DNA of 64,000 nt from the NCBI GenBank assembly GCA_031290155.1, contig JAITOB010000008.1, positions 78,603 to 142,602 on the forward strand, given 5' to 3'. The DNA comes from Endomicrobium sp. (GTDB lineage: Bacteria > Elusimicrobiota > Endomicrobiia > Endomicrobiales > Endomicrobiaceae). Position numbers and translations under genes: made by a program. Below the pieces are notes generated by a model, which worked only from the letters and a program-made list of their open reading frames with translations, did not search any database and was not told the DNA's origin. Positions within the stretch are counted from its first letter, which is position 1, and each line of letters opens with the position of its first letter. Below, one piece after another: positions 33,060 through 43,762 of this stretch.

Positions 33060-34341
33060 TTTATTACACCACCTTATATTATAACCGTTAACCGTTGTTA
33101 TTATAGATTTATAAAATGTACCCGTTGCCAAAGGTTTATTGTTTATTAGTATTGTATTGCCGTCAATTTCAGGCGATTGAAGAATGCTCTTCCTTTTATA
33201 TGGTATTTATCCTTTTTAAACAGCTTTCAGCCAAAAATTCAACAGAATATCCCTATTATCTTATAAATTTTTGCTTTAAAAACGTTATACTGAACATTTT
33301 CTATTGAAATTCTTCTTTTATTTGCATTAACGGCTTTTACCTGCTTTTTTAGTTTTGACGAGGGAGCTTTTTTTGTCGTGAATATTCAAAAACTCCAACA
33401 TACTGAAAATATCCATGATTTAAAATTTATAAGTTCCTTTATATCTTTTTCGGTTTCACCCGGGAAACCGGTAATTATAGATATCCTTAAAACAATATCA
33501 AGCAGTTTGATTGTTATTTTTTCAATAATTTTCGGTGTATTTAAAAGACGGTTTCATTGCAGATAAAATATTTTTACTTATGTGCTCTGTATGGGCACGT
33601 CTATATAGTTGCAAATTTTATGATCTTTAAACACTTCAAGTAGGTCGTCTGTAATGCTTGACGAGTGGGCATAAAGCAATCTTATCCATTTTAATCCGCT
33701 TATTTTGAAAGCTTCACAAGTAGTTTATCCAAAGCAAGAATGCCGTAAATATCCTTACCGTAATTTGTAGTATCTTGAGCTATCAATATAATTTCTTTTA
33801 TATCGCTCTCAGACAGCATTTTTGATTCGTCACCAAAGACTCTATTGTACGACTTTCATATTTTCCTCGTAATGCAGGTATTATGCAGAAGCTACATTTA
33901 TGACTGCCCCCTTCTTAAGTATGCTGACGGAATTGTTGAAGCCAGTATCCTGTAATTTGCATTATTTAGGCCGCCTGGAGACAGTAAAAACTTATCAAAT
34001 TTTTTATTTAAAATTAAATCAGGCAGGGATGCAATGTACCAGTGCCTACAAAACCGTCTATATCCGGAAAAAGCACAGACATTTTTTCTTTTAATAACTG
34101 AGGAAGACAGCCAGAAACATAATCTCGTAATCCGGTTTTTTTAATTTCTAAAATGTATACGTATACATTTTTCTGATTTTGTTTTTGCCGTTTTTATAAA
34201 AGAGCAGGTATGTATTACGGCAATGTTAGCCCTATTAATGTTATTACTTGCTGTGAAATTTTATTTTTTAAATCCCTAGCAATATTCGGCTTCAACCGTA
34301 TTTTTGGGATATCCTAAAGCTATTACTGCTACTTTTTGCAT
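33060..34341 (-). pseudogene. rimO: Ribosomal protein S12 methylthiotransferase RimO, heavily degraded
   Basis: Minus: [71 protein letters not shown]-like, C-terminal TRAM-like RKSILQSPEIDGNTILINN..ATGTFYKSIITTVNGYNI. Confidence 0.8.
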
Positions 34342-34348
34342 AATTGTC

Positions 34349-35081
34349 CTATTGTTGTTTATCTAAAATAATTGTATTAACATCTTGTTTAGCATTTGAA
34401 ACTACATCAACTTGTTTGTCGTTAAAGAATACTTTAATGCCAGGAGCATAACCTATTTTTAATATAAATATTTTATCAGCTTCCCATGATTTTTTGCTGC
34501 CAGAGGAAATAGTACCTTCAAAAACGATTTTATTATCAGAATATATTTTAATCCAAACATTGCTGACAGCCTCAATAACAAGTTTTTGTTTTGGAACAAT
34601 CACTGACGAGGCATCAGTATCAGTATTTTCTTCAATAATATTTATTGCACCTTTATTGTTTTGAGCGACCATATATGAAATACGTTTATTGATATATAAG
34701 AAAAATAGCAGAAGAATAGTTAGTGTTACGAATGTGATTGTTATTTTTTTAGAATTAATTTTTATTTTTTCAAAAAAAAAAATTAATTAATTTTGCTACG
34801 TAATTTAAAGATTTTTCGTTTTTAGCGGAAACCGTAGAAAGAGAATGCTTTTTTGTAGTATTATTATAATTCTCAATCAATTCTTCCGAATCAAAACCAA
34901 GATATCTAGCATATGTTTTTACAAAGCTTCTGTAATATACTTCTGCAAAAAAAATACTTATGTCATCGTTTTCAATAGCAGAAATGTATTTTTCTTGAAT
35001 TTTGGTAGATTTATGAACATCGTCAAGAGATATATTCATTGCTTCGCGTTTTTCTTTAAGCAGTTTTCCTATTTCTTTCAT
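34349..35081 (-). pseudogene. rodZ: RodZ-like HTH/TM protein disrupted by one extra base in a T11 homopolymer (possibly functional by slippage)
   Basis: HTH MKEIGKLLKEKREAMNISLDDVHKSTKIQEKYISAIENDD; stop directly after T11 tract (34772-34782); removing one T gives NFFFEKIKINSKKITITFVTLTILLLFFLYINKRISYMVAQNNKG... to the C-terminal domain. Confidence 0.8.
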
Positions 35082-35089
35082 TATTTCTC

Positions 35090-35785
35090 CTAATTGAGTT
35101 TTATTATTTCAACATTATCCGGTACATTAAATTTAAAGATATTTTTGTCAAATGCAGGATTAATAACATAATTTCTAAATATAATTTCTGATATAACTCC
35201 TTCGGATTCTGCAGTGGCTTTTATAGGATACATATTTGTTTTGGAAATATATATTTTTATACTACAGTTTTTGTTTTCAACCGGAGTAATTGTAATTACA
35301 GTATGTTTTTCACTATCTTCTATAAGACTTATTAAATTTGTTTTTTTTATTTTTCTCCAATTGTTTCCTAAATTTATGATAGTTGCCGGGACAAAATCAT
35401 CGTTAAATATATTATTTAAGCTGTCAATTACAGCCTGTTCATTTTCAGGAGTGTAGATCGTTATATTTTTGGCGTCAATATATAAATGCCGTTCTTGAGG
35501 TACTCTTTGTTGTATATAAATGCTGGTTGGTTTTTTTAAAAACAAAGTTCCAGAAGATTCTTGTTTTTCTTGTGTGGATATAAAAAATATTTTCTGAGTA
35601 TAATCTGCTTTTAAAGTATTTACTGTTTTGCCAACATCTTCCATTTGTGCAAAAAAAGTATTTATTTTAGTACCTGAGGTTTGAGTAAACCCTGTAGAAT
35701 AAACAATACTTAACGCAAAAATGTAGGATAACACGATAATTGTGTTGCTTCTCAATGACAAACCAACGTTACTTGCTATTTTCAC
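35090..35785 (-). CDS. lolA: Outer-membrane lipoprotein carrier protein LolA
   Basis: VNTLKADYTQKIFFISTQEKQESSGTLFLKKPTSIYIQQRVPQERHLYIDAKNITIYTPENEQ. Confidence 0.85.
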   Translation of the reverse strand: MKIASNVGLSLRSNTIIVLSYIFALSIVYSTGFTQTSGTKINTFFAQMEDVGKTVNTLKADYTQKIFFISTQEKQESSGTLFLKKPTSIYIQQRVPQERHLYIDAKNITIYTPENEQAVIDSLNNIFNDDFVPATIINLGNNWRKIKKTNLISLIEDSEKHTVITITPVENKNCSIKIYISKTNMYPIKATAESEGVISEIIFRNYVINPAFDKNIFKFNVPDNVEIIKLN

Positions 35786-37938
35786 TATCTGTCCCTGTCT
35801 TGGGTTTCCAAATATTGTTTGATTTTATCATAATCTATGTGCCATTTATTTGTACCATCAGGTTTTGTTATAAATCCTTCAGTCTCAAGAATGCTCAATA
35901 TATTTGTGGCTCTTGCAGAACTACCGAAATTTGCCTTAAGAAGATCTTGAGATATACGTCTGCGTTCATTTATAAGTCTAAGCGCCGGAATTAAATCTTT
36001 CATTCTTTTTTCTTCATTTGCAGTAAAACCGCTTTTATTCTCAACTTCAACGACTATAGGTTCATATACTCTGGGAAAATTTTGATTGTTAATAAATGAT
36101 ATAATTTTTTCAGCTTCTTTTGATGAAACATAAGCGCCTTGTAGACGAACAGGCCTTGCCTCTCCTGGAAGCATAAATAACATATCTCCTTTGCCCATTA
36201 AACATTCTGCTCCAAGCAAATCCAAAATAACCCTAGAATCTATTCTAGAAGTTGTTTGAAATGAAAGTCTGGCAGGAAAATTGGCTTTAATAATACCAGT
36301 TATAACGTTAACTGAAGGTCTTTGTGTTGCAAGAATCAAATGTATGCCTACAGCTCTTGCCATTTGAGCTAAGCGTTGTATAGAATCTTCTATCTCTTTT
36401 TGTACGACAAGCATTAAATCCGCAAGTTCATCTATTATAACGACAATATAAAATTCTTTTTCACCGCCGGTTTCGCTCATTTTGTTGTTATAATCTTCAA
36501 TATTCCTTACCATTTCTTTTGCAAATTTTGAGTATCTTTCGTCCATAACGGTTACAAGTTTTTTTAAAGCTGTTGCGGCTTCCCTGGGATTAGTTATAAT
36601 ATCTGCGTCAGACGCTAAAGAGCAGGGGTTATAGATATGCGGGATATCTTTATATACGGGCATTTCAACACGTTTGGGATCAATTAACATAAATTTTACT
36701 TCATCGGGACGCGCTTTATATAGAATTGAAAGTATTATCGTATGAATGCCGACGCTTTTTCCAGAACCGGTTGCACCTGCAATTAAAAGATGAGGCATTG
36801 AAGTCAGATTTGTCACATAACCCAACCCGTCAGTTGTTTTCCCTAAAGCCAGGGTAAGCAGAGATTTTGAATTTTTAAAAGCGCTGCTTTCTAAAATTCC
36901 TCTTAAGCCAACTATAATACTTGAAGGATTCGGCACTTCTATTCCGACAGCTGATTTTTCAGGTATAGGAACAATTCTTATAGATGCAGTGCGCATGGCA
37001 AGAGAAATATTGTCTATAATATTGGACACAGCCTGTATTCTTATCCCGGGTGCCAAAACCAAATCGTAGCGAGTTACTACAGGACCAGGAATAATATCTT
37101 TAACTTCTGCGCTAATATCAAAATCCGCAAGAGTGTTTCTTAAAAGCGCAGCTCTTTTCAAAAGTTCATCTTTGTTTGTTTCAAAAACTTCAGTAGAATC
37201 CGGTTTAAGTAAATCGGCAAGAGGGAGTCTGTAATTAAAAACTTTACTGTCTATTTTTTCTTGTTTAACAGTTGGCAGTTCAATATTATTCTCTTTTTTC
37301 TTTTCTTCATTTTCCTGTTTTTGCACAATATTCGGTTTTACAGGTTCTGATTTATAAATTTCTGGATTAAATTCTTGTTGCATTTCAGGTTGAGAGCGCT
37401 TTTTATTAGCGGGGTTTATTATATCTTCTTTTAATTTTTTTATAAAATGGGATATATGTGAGATTAGTGAAATTCTTAAAAGTTTTAATACGGAGAATAA
37501 AAAAATCGTCAATATTACCGCAAAACTAAGCCATACGTCAAAAAATTCTTTAAAAAATGGATATATATTGTAACCAATCCATCCTCCGCTTCCGCAAACC
37601 GTTGGCTTGAATATAAACTTTATTCCCTCAAGTAGTATTGACGAAGAGACAAGACATAAAAGAGACCATATAAAATCAAGTCTTTCTCTTAATTCTACAG
37701 ACTGCTTAATATGTACTATAGAATATCGTAAAAATATCAAAGGCAAAATATAAGACGATGTTCCGAATATGCCAGACATCACAGTAAAAAATGCCTGCCC
37801 AAGTATGCCGGATTTAGCTGGAACGATAAACGCATAAGCGCTCAGAAACGATGCTAAAATAAAAAATACCGCTGCAGTTTCTCTATTTATTTTTGAATTA
37901 TCTTTCTTTTTATTTTTGGTTTTGTTATTTTTTGCCAC
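35785..37938 (-). CDS. ftsK: DNA translocase FtsK/SpoIIIE
   Basis: N-terminal TM segments; MPHLLIAGATGSGKSVGIHTIILSILYKARPDEVKFMLIDPKRVEMPVYKDIPHI; C-terminal winged helix RRRISQDLLKANFGSSARATNILSILETEGFI. Confidence 0.95.
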   Translation of the reverse strand: MAKNNKTKNKKKDNSKINRETAAVFFILASFLSAYAFIVPAKSGILGQAFFTVMSGIFGTSSYILPLIFLRYSIVHIKQSVELRERLDFIWSLLCLVSSSILLEGIKFIFKPTVCGSGGWIGYNIYPFFKEFFDVWLSFAVILTIFLFSVLKLLRISLISHISHFIKKLKEDIINPANKKRSQPEMQQEFNPEIYKSEPVKPNIVQKQENEEKKKENNIELPTVKQEKIDSKVFNYRLPLADLLKPDSTEVFETNKDELLKRAALLRNTLADFDISAEVKDIIPGPVVTRYDLVLAPGIRIQAVSNIIDNISLAMRTASIRIVPIPEKSAVGIEVPNPSSIIVGLRGILESSAFKNSKSLLTLALGKTTDGLGYVTNLTSMPHLLIAGATGSGKSVGIHTIILSILYKARPDEVKFMLIDPKRVEMPVYKDIPHIYNPCSLASDADIITNPREAATALKKLVTVMDERYSKFAKEMVRNIEDYNNKMSETGGEKEFYIVVIIDELADLMLVVQKEIEDSIQRLAQMARAVGIHLILATQRPSVNVITGIIKANFPARLSFQTTSRIDSRVILDLLGAECLMGKGDMLFMLPGEARPVRLQGAYVSSKEAEKIISFINNQNFPRVYEPIVVEVENKSGFTANEEKRMKDLIPALRLINERRRISQDLLKANFGSSARATNILSILETEGFITKPDGTNKWHIDYDKIKQYLETQDRDR

Positions 37939-38165
37939 GAAAATAATCCTCTTAGATAGAAAAACTTTTTGGAAGTTACTTTAGAGAAATTCTATAGCTG
38001 TATTCAACTTGCTTTATTTTCTCGTGAAAGCCAGCCTAATGCAAGGCAGCATCGTACTGGACATTATAAGGCTTGCTTTTAATTTTATAGACTTAATAAT
38101 AGTTTAATAAACATCGCCATATTTCACCTGCTGCAAAGCCTATTTTCCATGACACTCCGCTCATT

Positions 38166-38627
38166 TTATACTTTTTCTACTTCAAATAAATCCTGCTCTG
38201 AGTTTACCGGACTACCGTTTTCTATTAATATTTTCAATATTTTTGCTTTAAAAGTAGCTTTTATTTCGTTCATAACTTTCATTGCTTCAATTATACATAC
38301 AGTATTTCCAATTTCTACGGTATCTCCCTCATTTGCATATACTGAAGTTGAAGGTGACGGAGATCTATAAAATATACCTGTTAACGGCGATTTTATTGTT
38401 GTTCCTAAAATTGCCGATTCTTTCTGACTATCTTCAGAGCTTGCAATAGTAGATTTAATAGCAGACTGTTGTTTTTTTAACGAAAGCTGTTCATTTTCAT
38501 CGTTATTTTTACGTTTTATACAAACATTATAATCTTTGAAGTTTATCTCAAGCTCTTGAATATTTTCTTCTTTCATCATCTCATAAAGAGATCTTACTTT
38601 CTCTTTAATATTATTAGTATTAGCCAT
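38166..38627 (-). CDS. accB: Biotin carboxyl carrier protein of acetyl-CoA carboxylase
   Basis: SPLTGIFYRSPSPSTSVYANEGDTVEIGNTVCIIEAMKVMNEIKA. Confidence 0.93.
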   Translation of the reverse strand: MANTNNIKEKVRSLYEMMKEENIQELEINFKDYNVCIKRKNNDENEQLSLKKQQSAIKSTIASSEDSQKESAILGTTIKSPLTGIFYRSPSPSTSVYANEGDTVEIGNTVCIIEAMKVMNEIKATFKAKILKILIENGSPVNSEQDLFEVEKV

Positions 38628-38641
38628 ATTAAACTTTTTGA

Positions 38642-40711
38642 TTAGTTAACCGCTTTTATGCTTAAATTTATTCTTCCCTGTTTATCAATCTCAATTACTT
38701 TCACTTTAACTTCGTCTCCCTCTCTTACAACATCCTCAACTTTTTTGGTATGCTGGTTTGAAAGCTGTGAAATATGGATTAATCCTTCTTTACCCGGCAA
38801 AATTTCTGCAAAAGCGCCGAATGACATTATTTTTACAATTTTGCCTTTATAAATTTTTCCAATTTCAGCCTCGGCAGTTAAAGATTCAACATATTCTTTT
38901 GCTGAATCAACTCCAATCGATTCAATCCCCGAAATAAACACTTTGCCGATTTCGTCAATATCTATTTTAACATTGTTTTCTTCTTGGATTTTCCTTATAT
39001 TTTTCCCGCCGGGACCTATAAGTTCGCCTATTTTATTTTGAGGGATTGTCAAAGTTGCAATACGAGGAGCGAAATTAGAAAGATCATTTTTTGGCACTGA
39101 AACCGCGGCATCCATTTTATCTAATATAAAAAATCTTCCGCATTTTGCCTGTTCAAGAGCCTGAATCATAATTTCAGTTGTAAGTCCTGAGATTTTTATA
39201 TCCATCTGGAGCGCAGTAATGCCTTTTCTTGTTCCCGCTACTTTAAAATCCATATCTCCCAGATGGTCTTCCATACCCATAATATCTGTTAAAATAACGT
39301 AATTGCTACCTTCTTTCATAAGTCCCATAGCAACGCCTGCGCAACTTGCTTTTACAGGTACTCCTGCATTAAATAAGGCAAGAGAAGCTCCGCAAACTGA
39401 AGCCATTGATGAAGAACCATTAGACTCTAATATATCCGACACTATTCTTATGGTGTAACTAAAATCTTCTTCATTCGGCAGAATTGCCCTTAAAGCTCTT
39501 TTAGTCAAATGTCCGTGTCCGATTTCTCTTCTGCTTGTAGATCTTTCGCTTTTAGGTTCGCCAGTTGCAAATCCAGGAAAATTATAATGAAGAATAAAGC
39601 GTTCTTTATATTCATCTGTAAGCTCATCCATAATCTGCATATCGCTTGGAGTCCCGAGAGTTACAGTAACCAAAGCCTGCGTTTGCCCTCTTGTAAACAA
39701 ACTGGAGCCGTGAACTCTTGGAAGTATATCAGTTTCGCAGTTTATCGGTCTTATTTCTTCCAAACTTCGTCCGTCCGTACGAACTTTTTTGCTTAATACA
39801 AGTTCTCTTGCTTTTTTATAAAAAATATCTTCCATTATTGCGTCTGCTGTTTCTGGCAATTCTTCGGGATATTTTTCAAGAAGTTTTGACGATATATTTT
39901 TTTTGAATGAAGTCCAGAAAAATTCTCTTTCTCCTTTTTCCTTAATCACAACAGCTTCTTCGGCTTTTGAAGTCGCTTCAGTTTCAATATCTATTTTTAA
40001 TGATGCATTATATCGAGGCTCTGTAACTTGGATTTTTGTTTTTACAGGAAGTGATTTTTGAAATAAACAAATTCCTTTTATTGTCTCCCTCGCGAGATTT
40101 AAAGCTTCTAGTATTTCTTCTTCTGAAAGTTCTTGCGCAGCTGCTTCAACCATTGTTAAAGCTTCTTCAGTACCGCTTACAACCAAATCTAAGCTGCTGG
40201 ATTTTTGATCGTCAATCAATGGATTTATAACAAGCTGCCCATTTATTTTACCCATTCTTACAGAAGCTACAGGCATTGTAAACGGCAAATCAGATGTATA
40301 TAAAGCAACTGATACGCCTAAAATAGCTGCTATTTTAGAATCATTTTGTCCGTCATGTGAAATAACAACAGCGGATATCTGAGTATCATTTCTCCAATAT
40401 TCAGGAAGGAGCGGTCTAATGCTTCTGTCTATTAATCTGCTTACTAATATTTCGCCGTCTCTGGGTTTAGCCTCTCTCTTAAAGAACCCTCCGGGGATTT
40501 TACCGGCTGCGTAAGCTCTTTCTCTGTAATCTACAGTTAAAGGTATGAAATTTATGCCGGGTTTAGGTTCTTTTGCAGCAACTGCCGTAACTAAAACGAT
40601 TGTTTCTCCGACTCTTACCGTACAAGAACCATTTGCCTGTTTTGCAACTTTACCAGACTCAATAATAAATTTTTTTCCTGCAACTTCAACTTCTTTTTTA
40701 AAATATTCCAC
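38642..40711 (-). CDS. pnp: Polyribonucleotide nucleotidyltransferase
   Basis: KEVEVAGKKFIIESGKVAKQANGSCTVRVGETIVLVTAVA, PGGFFKREAKPRDGEILVSRLIDRSIRPL, KH and S1 domains; GTG start at 40711 preceded by aaggag. Confidence 0.96.
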   Translation of the reverse strand: MEYFKKEVEVAGKKFIIESGKVAKQANGSCTVRVGETIVLVTAVAAKEPKPGINFIPLTVDYRERAYAAGKIPGGFFKREAKPRDGEILVSRLIDRSIRPLLPEYWRNDTQISAVVISHDGQNDSKIAAILGVSVALYTSDLPFTMPVASVRMGKINGQLVINPLIDDQKSSSLDLVVSGTEEALTMVEAAAQELSEEEILEALNLARETIKGICLFQKSLPVKTKIQVTEPRYNASLKIDIETEATSKAEEAVVIKEKGEREFFWTSFKKNISSKLLEKYPEELPETADAIMEDIFYKKARELVLSKKVRTDGRSLEEIRPINCETDILPRVHGSSLFTRGQTQALVTVTLGTPSDMQIMDELTDEYKERFILHYNFPGFATGEPKSERSTSRREIGHGHLTKRALRAILPNEEDFSYTIRIVSDILESNGSSSMASVCGASLALFNAGVPVKASCAGVAMGLMKEGSNYVILTDIMGMEDHLGDMDFKVAGTRKGITALQMDIKISGLTTEIMIQALEQAKCGRFFILDKMDAAVSVPKNDLSNFAPRIATLTIPQNKIGELIGPGGKNIRKIQEENNVKIDIDEIGKVFISGIESIGVDSAKEYVESLTAEAEIGKIYKGKIVKIMSFGAFAEILPGKEGLIHISQLSNQHTKKVEDVVREGDEVKVKVIEIDKQGRINLSIKAVN

Positions 40712-40775
40712 TTTTAATCTCCTTACCAAAACAACCAACACAAAAACCCAAATAAACGTTTTATAAACAAAACGT

Positions 40776-41036
40776 TTATTTTCTAATGCCTAACTTTTTA
40801 ATTAATAAAGAGTAATTACTTTTATCATGTTTCTTGATATAATCTAATAATCGTCTTCTTTGTCCTATCATTTTAAGAAATCCTACTCTTGAAGCAAAAT
40901 CCTTCGGAGATTTTTGGAAATGTTCTGAAAGATACTTAATTCTTGTTGTAAGAAGAGCAACCTGAACCTCCGGAGAACCCGTATCGGTTGCATGTGTCTT
41001 AAACTTTTCAAGTATTTCTTTTTTTTCAAATGCCAT
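40776..41036 (-). CDS. rpsO: 30S ribosomal protein S15
   Basis: HATDTGSPEVQVALLTTRIKYLSEHFQKSPKDFASRVGFLKMIGQRRRLLDYIKKHD. Confidence 0.96.
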   Translation of the reverse strand: MAFEKKEILEKFKTHATDTGSPEVQVALLTTRIKYLSEHFQKSPKDFASRVGFLKMIGQRRRLLDYIKKHDKSNYSLLIKKLGIRK

Positions 41037-41458
41037 ATTCGCTTACTCCTTAATTCTGTAATTACTTTTTGACGGCATAACCTTGAAAAGTATTATATCA
41101 AATATTTTATTATCTGTCCAACACCAAAACACTTATTGTGTTTATATTATGCCACTTTTACATTATTGTGAAATTTTTATACGGAATAAAATTAAAACAT
41201 TAAAAAAAGAAATTGTATAATACAAACAAAAGTGATAAGTGGGGTTAAGATTTTACAGGATGTTATAAATTTATGTACTAGAAAGCCAGTAAATATTAAA
41301 AGTATTTGAAATAATTAAAATTAGTACAAACAGTATTTTAAAGTCTATATCATTTTAATTGAATTTTCAATATTTTCTATACTTTTTAATATACCGAATT
41401 TAAGAAAAATACAATACTTTAATTTAATATAAAATTATTTAATTATTATGGAGGAGTA

Positions 41459-43744
41459 ATGGTACAGGATACAAAAGGAAAGCTAATTTCTGAAAATATT
41501 GTAAAACTGAATAAAAATGCGAGAACTGTTCTTGAAAAAAGATATTTGAAGAAAGATGAAAATGGTAATTTAATTGAAAACCCTGAAGATTTATTTTACA
41601 GAGTTGCAGAAAATATTGCACAGGCAGATAAAATCTATGATAGTAATGCAGGCGTGGTTGCATTGACAAGAGAATTTTACATTTCTATGTCTTCTCTTGA
41701 TTTTTTGCCCAATTCCCCTACTTTAATGAATGCAGGTAGACATTTACAGCAGCTTTCAGCATGTTTTGTTTTGCCAGTAGATGATTCAATGGATTCAATT
41801 TTTGAAACGCTGAAAAATACTGCCCTTATACATAAATCCGGAGGCGGAACAGGTTTCTCTTTTTCAAAACTTCGCCCTAGAAATGATACAGTTAAAACTA
41901 CAAGCGGTGTTTCTTCAGGGCCTGTATCTTTTATACAGGTTTTCAATGCCGCTACAGAAGCTATTAAACAAGGCGGTACAAGGCGTGGCGCAAATATGGC
42001 AATATTGAGGGTGGACCACCCCGATATTTTGGATTTTATAGTTTGCAAAGATAAAAATGGCAGTTTAAATAATTTTAATATATCTGTTGCGGTTACAAAA
42101 GAATTTATGAATGCTTTGGAAAATAATGAGGATTATAACCTTTATAATCCTAGAACCGGAGCAACAGCGGGTACATTAAATGCAGAGGAAGTTTTTAATA
42201 AGATAGTCAGCCAGGCATGGAAAAACGGCGAGCCGGGTGTAGTTTTTATTGATAAAGTAAACGATAAAAATACTACTCCTAAAGTAGGGCAGATAGAATC
42301 TACAAATCCATGCGGGGAGCAACCGCTTCTTCCTTATGAATCTTGCAATCTAGGCTCTATAAACCTAGGCCATTTTTTAAAAGACAACGATGTTGACTGG
42401 GAAAAACTTGCTGGGATAATAAAAACTGCTGTGCATTTTCTTGACAATGTTATAGATATGAATAATTATCCTATAGTTAAAATCGGAGAAATTACCCGTT
42501 CTAACAGGAAAATAGGACTTGGGATTATGGGTTGGGCAGATTTGCTTTTGCATTTAGGCATATCTTACGGTTCTGATGATTCTTTAGCGCTTGCTGAAAA
42601 AATTATGAGTTTTATTAGACATAAATCACATCAAGCTTCTGAGGAACTTGCGGTTAAAAGAGGAGCTTTTCCCAACTTTAAACAAAGTATATACGCAAAG
42701 AGCAATCCTATAAGGAACGCAACGACGACTACAATCGCTCCTACTGGGACAATCGGTATAATAGCCTCGGCTTCCGGCGGTATAGAGCCGATTTTTGCAC
42801 TTGTTTATAAAAGGGCGCAGTGTCTTGATAATGAAGAAATGTATGAGGTAAATCCGTATTTTGAGAAACTTGCAAAAGAAAAAGGTTTTTATTCTTCAGC
42901 AATTATGGACAAGATAGCAGAAAAAGGAAGTATCCGCGAATTCAAAGAAATCCCTGAAGAAATAAGAAAAGTTTTTGTAACTTCTCATGACATTACTCCG
43001 GAAGATCACATAAAGATGCAAGCTTCTTTTCAAAAATTTACAGATAATGCCGTATCAAAAACCGTAAATTTTCCTAACTATGCCACGAAAGAAGATGTGG
43101 AGAAAGTTTATATTCTTTCGTATAAAATGAACTGTAAAGGAGTAACGGTTTACCGCGACGGAAGCAGAGATGTGCAAGTATTGAACCTTGCAAATAAAAA
43201 AGAAAATCAAATACAAAAACCTTTGCAGGAAATAAAACCAAGGCCGCGTCCTAAAAAAACAAAAGGTTTTACATTTCTTATGCATACCGGATGCGGTAAA
43301 ATGTATGTTACTGTAAATGAAGACGACAAAGGAGCGTGTGAAGTTTTTACTCAGCTTGGCAAATCCGGAGGATGTACTTCGTCTCAGGCCGAAGCTATTA
43401 GTCGTTTAATTTCTTTGGCATTACGGTCTGGAGTTGACCAGTATTCAATTATAAATCAGTTAAAAGGAATAAGATGCCCTTCGCCTATTCTTTCTGAAGG
43501 CAGTGCAATTTTATCATGTGCAGATGCTATCGCTAAAGCTTTAGAGGCATGTAATAAAGAAAAAATAATACCGCCTCTTTTTACTCAGGAAGTATCTTAT
43601 GAGATAAAGTATAAAGAATATACTTCAGATCCGGATGCTAATTTAGCAGGAGCATGTCCGCAATGTCCAGAATGTGGGGAGATGTTGACTTTTGCAGAAG
43701 GCTGCGTTATATGTAGAGCTTGCGGATATTCTAAATGTTTTTAG
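41459..43744 (+). CDS. nrdJ: Adenosylcobalamin-dependent ribonucleoside-diphosphate reductase
   Basis: LPNSPTLMNAG, SGGGTGFSFSKLRPR, NPCGEQPLLPYESCNLGSINL, ATTTTIAPTGTIGIIASASGGIEPIF, C-terminal zinc-finger CPQCPECGEMLTFAEGCVICRACGYSKC. Confidence 0.95.
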   Translation: MVQDTKGKLISENIVKLNKNARTVLEKRYLKKDENGNLIENPEDLFYRVAENIAQADKIYDSNAGVVALTREFYISMSSLDFLPNSPTLMNAGRHLQQLSACFVLPVDDSMDSIFETLKNTALIHKSGGGTGFSFSKLRPRNDTVKTTSGVSSGPVSFIQVFNAATEAIKQGGTRRGANMAILRVDHPDILDFIVCKDKNGSLNNFNISVAVTKEFMNALENNEDYNLYNPRTGATAGTLNAEEVFNKIVSQAWKNGEPGVVFIDKVNDKNTTPKVGQIESTNPCGEQPLLPYESCNLGSINLGHFLKDNDVDWEKLAGIIKTAVHFLDNVIDMNNYPIVKIGEITRSNRKIGLGIMGWADLLLHLGISYGSDDSLALAEKIMSFIRHKSHQASEELAVKRGAFPNFKQSIYAKSNPIRNATTTTIAPTGTIGIIASASGGIEPIFALVYKRAQCLDNEEMYEVNPYFEKLAKEKGFYSSAIMDKIAEKGSIREFKEIPEEIRKVFVTSHDITPEDHIKMQASFQKFTDNAVSKTVNFPNYATKEDVEKVYILSYKMNCKGVTVYRDGSRDVQVLNLANKKENQIQKPLQEIKPRPRPKKTKGFTFLMHTGCGKMYVTVNEDDKGACEVFTQLGKSGGCTSSQAEAISRLISLALRSGVDQYSIINQLKGIRCPSPILSEGSAILSCADAIAKALEACNKEKIIPPLFTQEVSYEIKYKEYTSDPDANLAGACPQCPECGEMLTFAEGCVICRACGYSKCF

Positions 43745-43762
43745 ACTAAGGGTTAAAGATAA

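Noticed and set aside
30314-37938. dif site associated with the Xer recombinase and FtsK
   Set aside because: No sequence resembling the common dif consensus was noticed; requires a motif search.
41037-41458. Possible cobalamin riboswitch upstream of nrdJ
   Set aside because: No B12-box-like conserved sequence or convincing fold seen; only short AT-rich repeats such as AAACAC-TTATT-GTGTTT.
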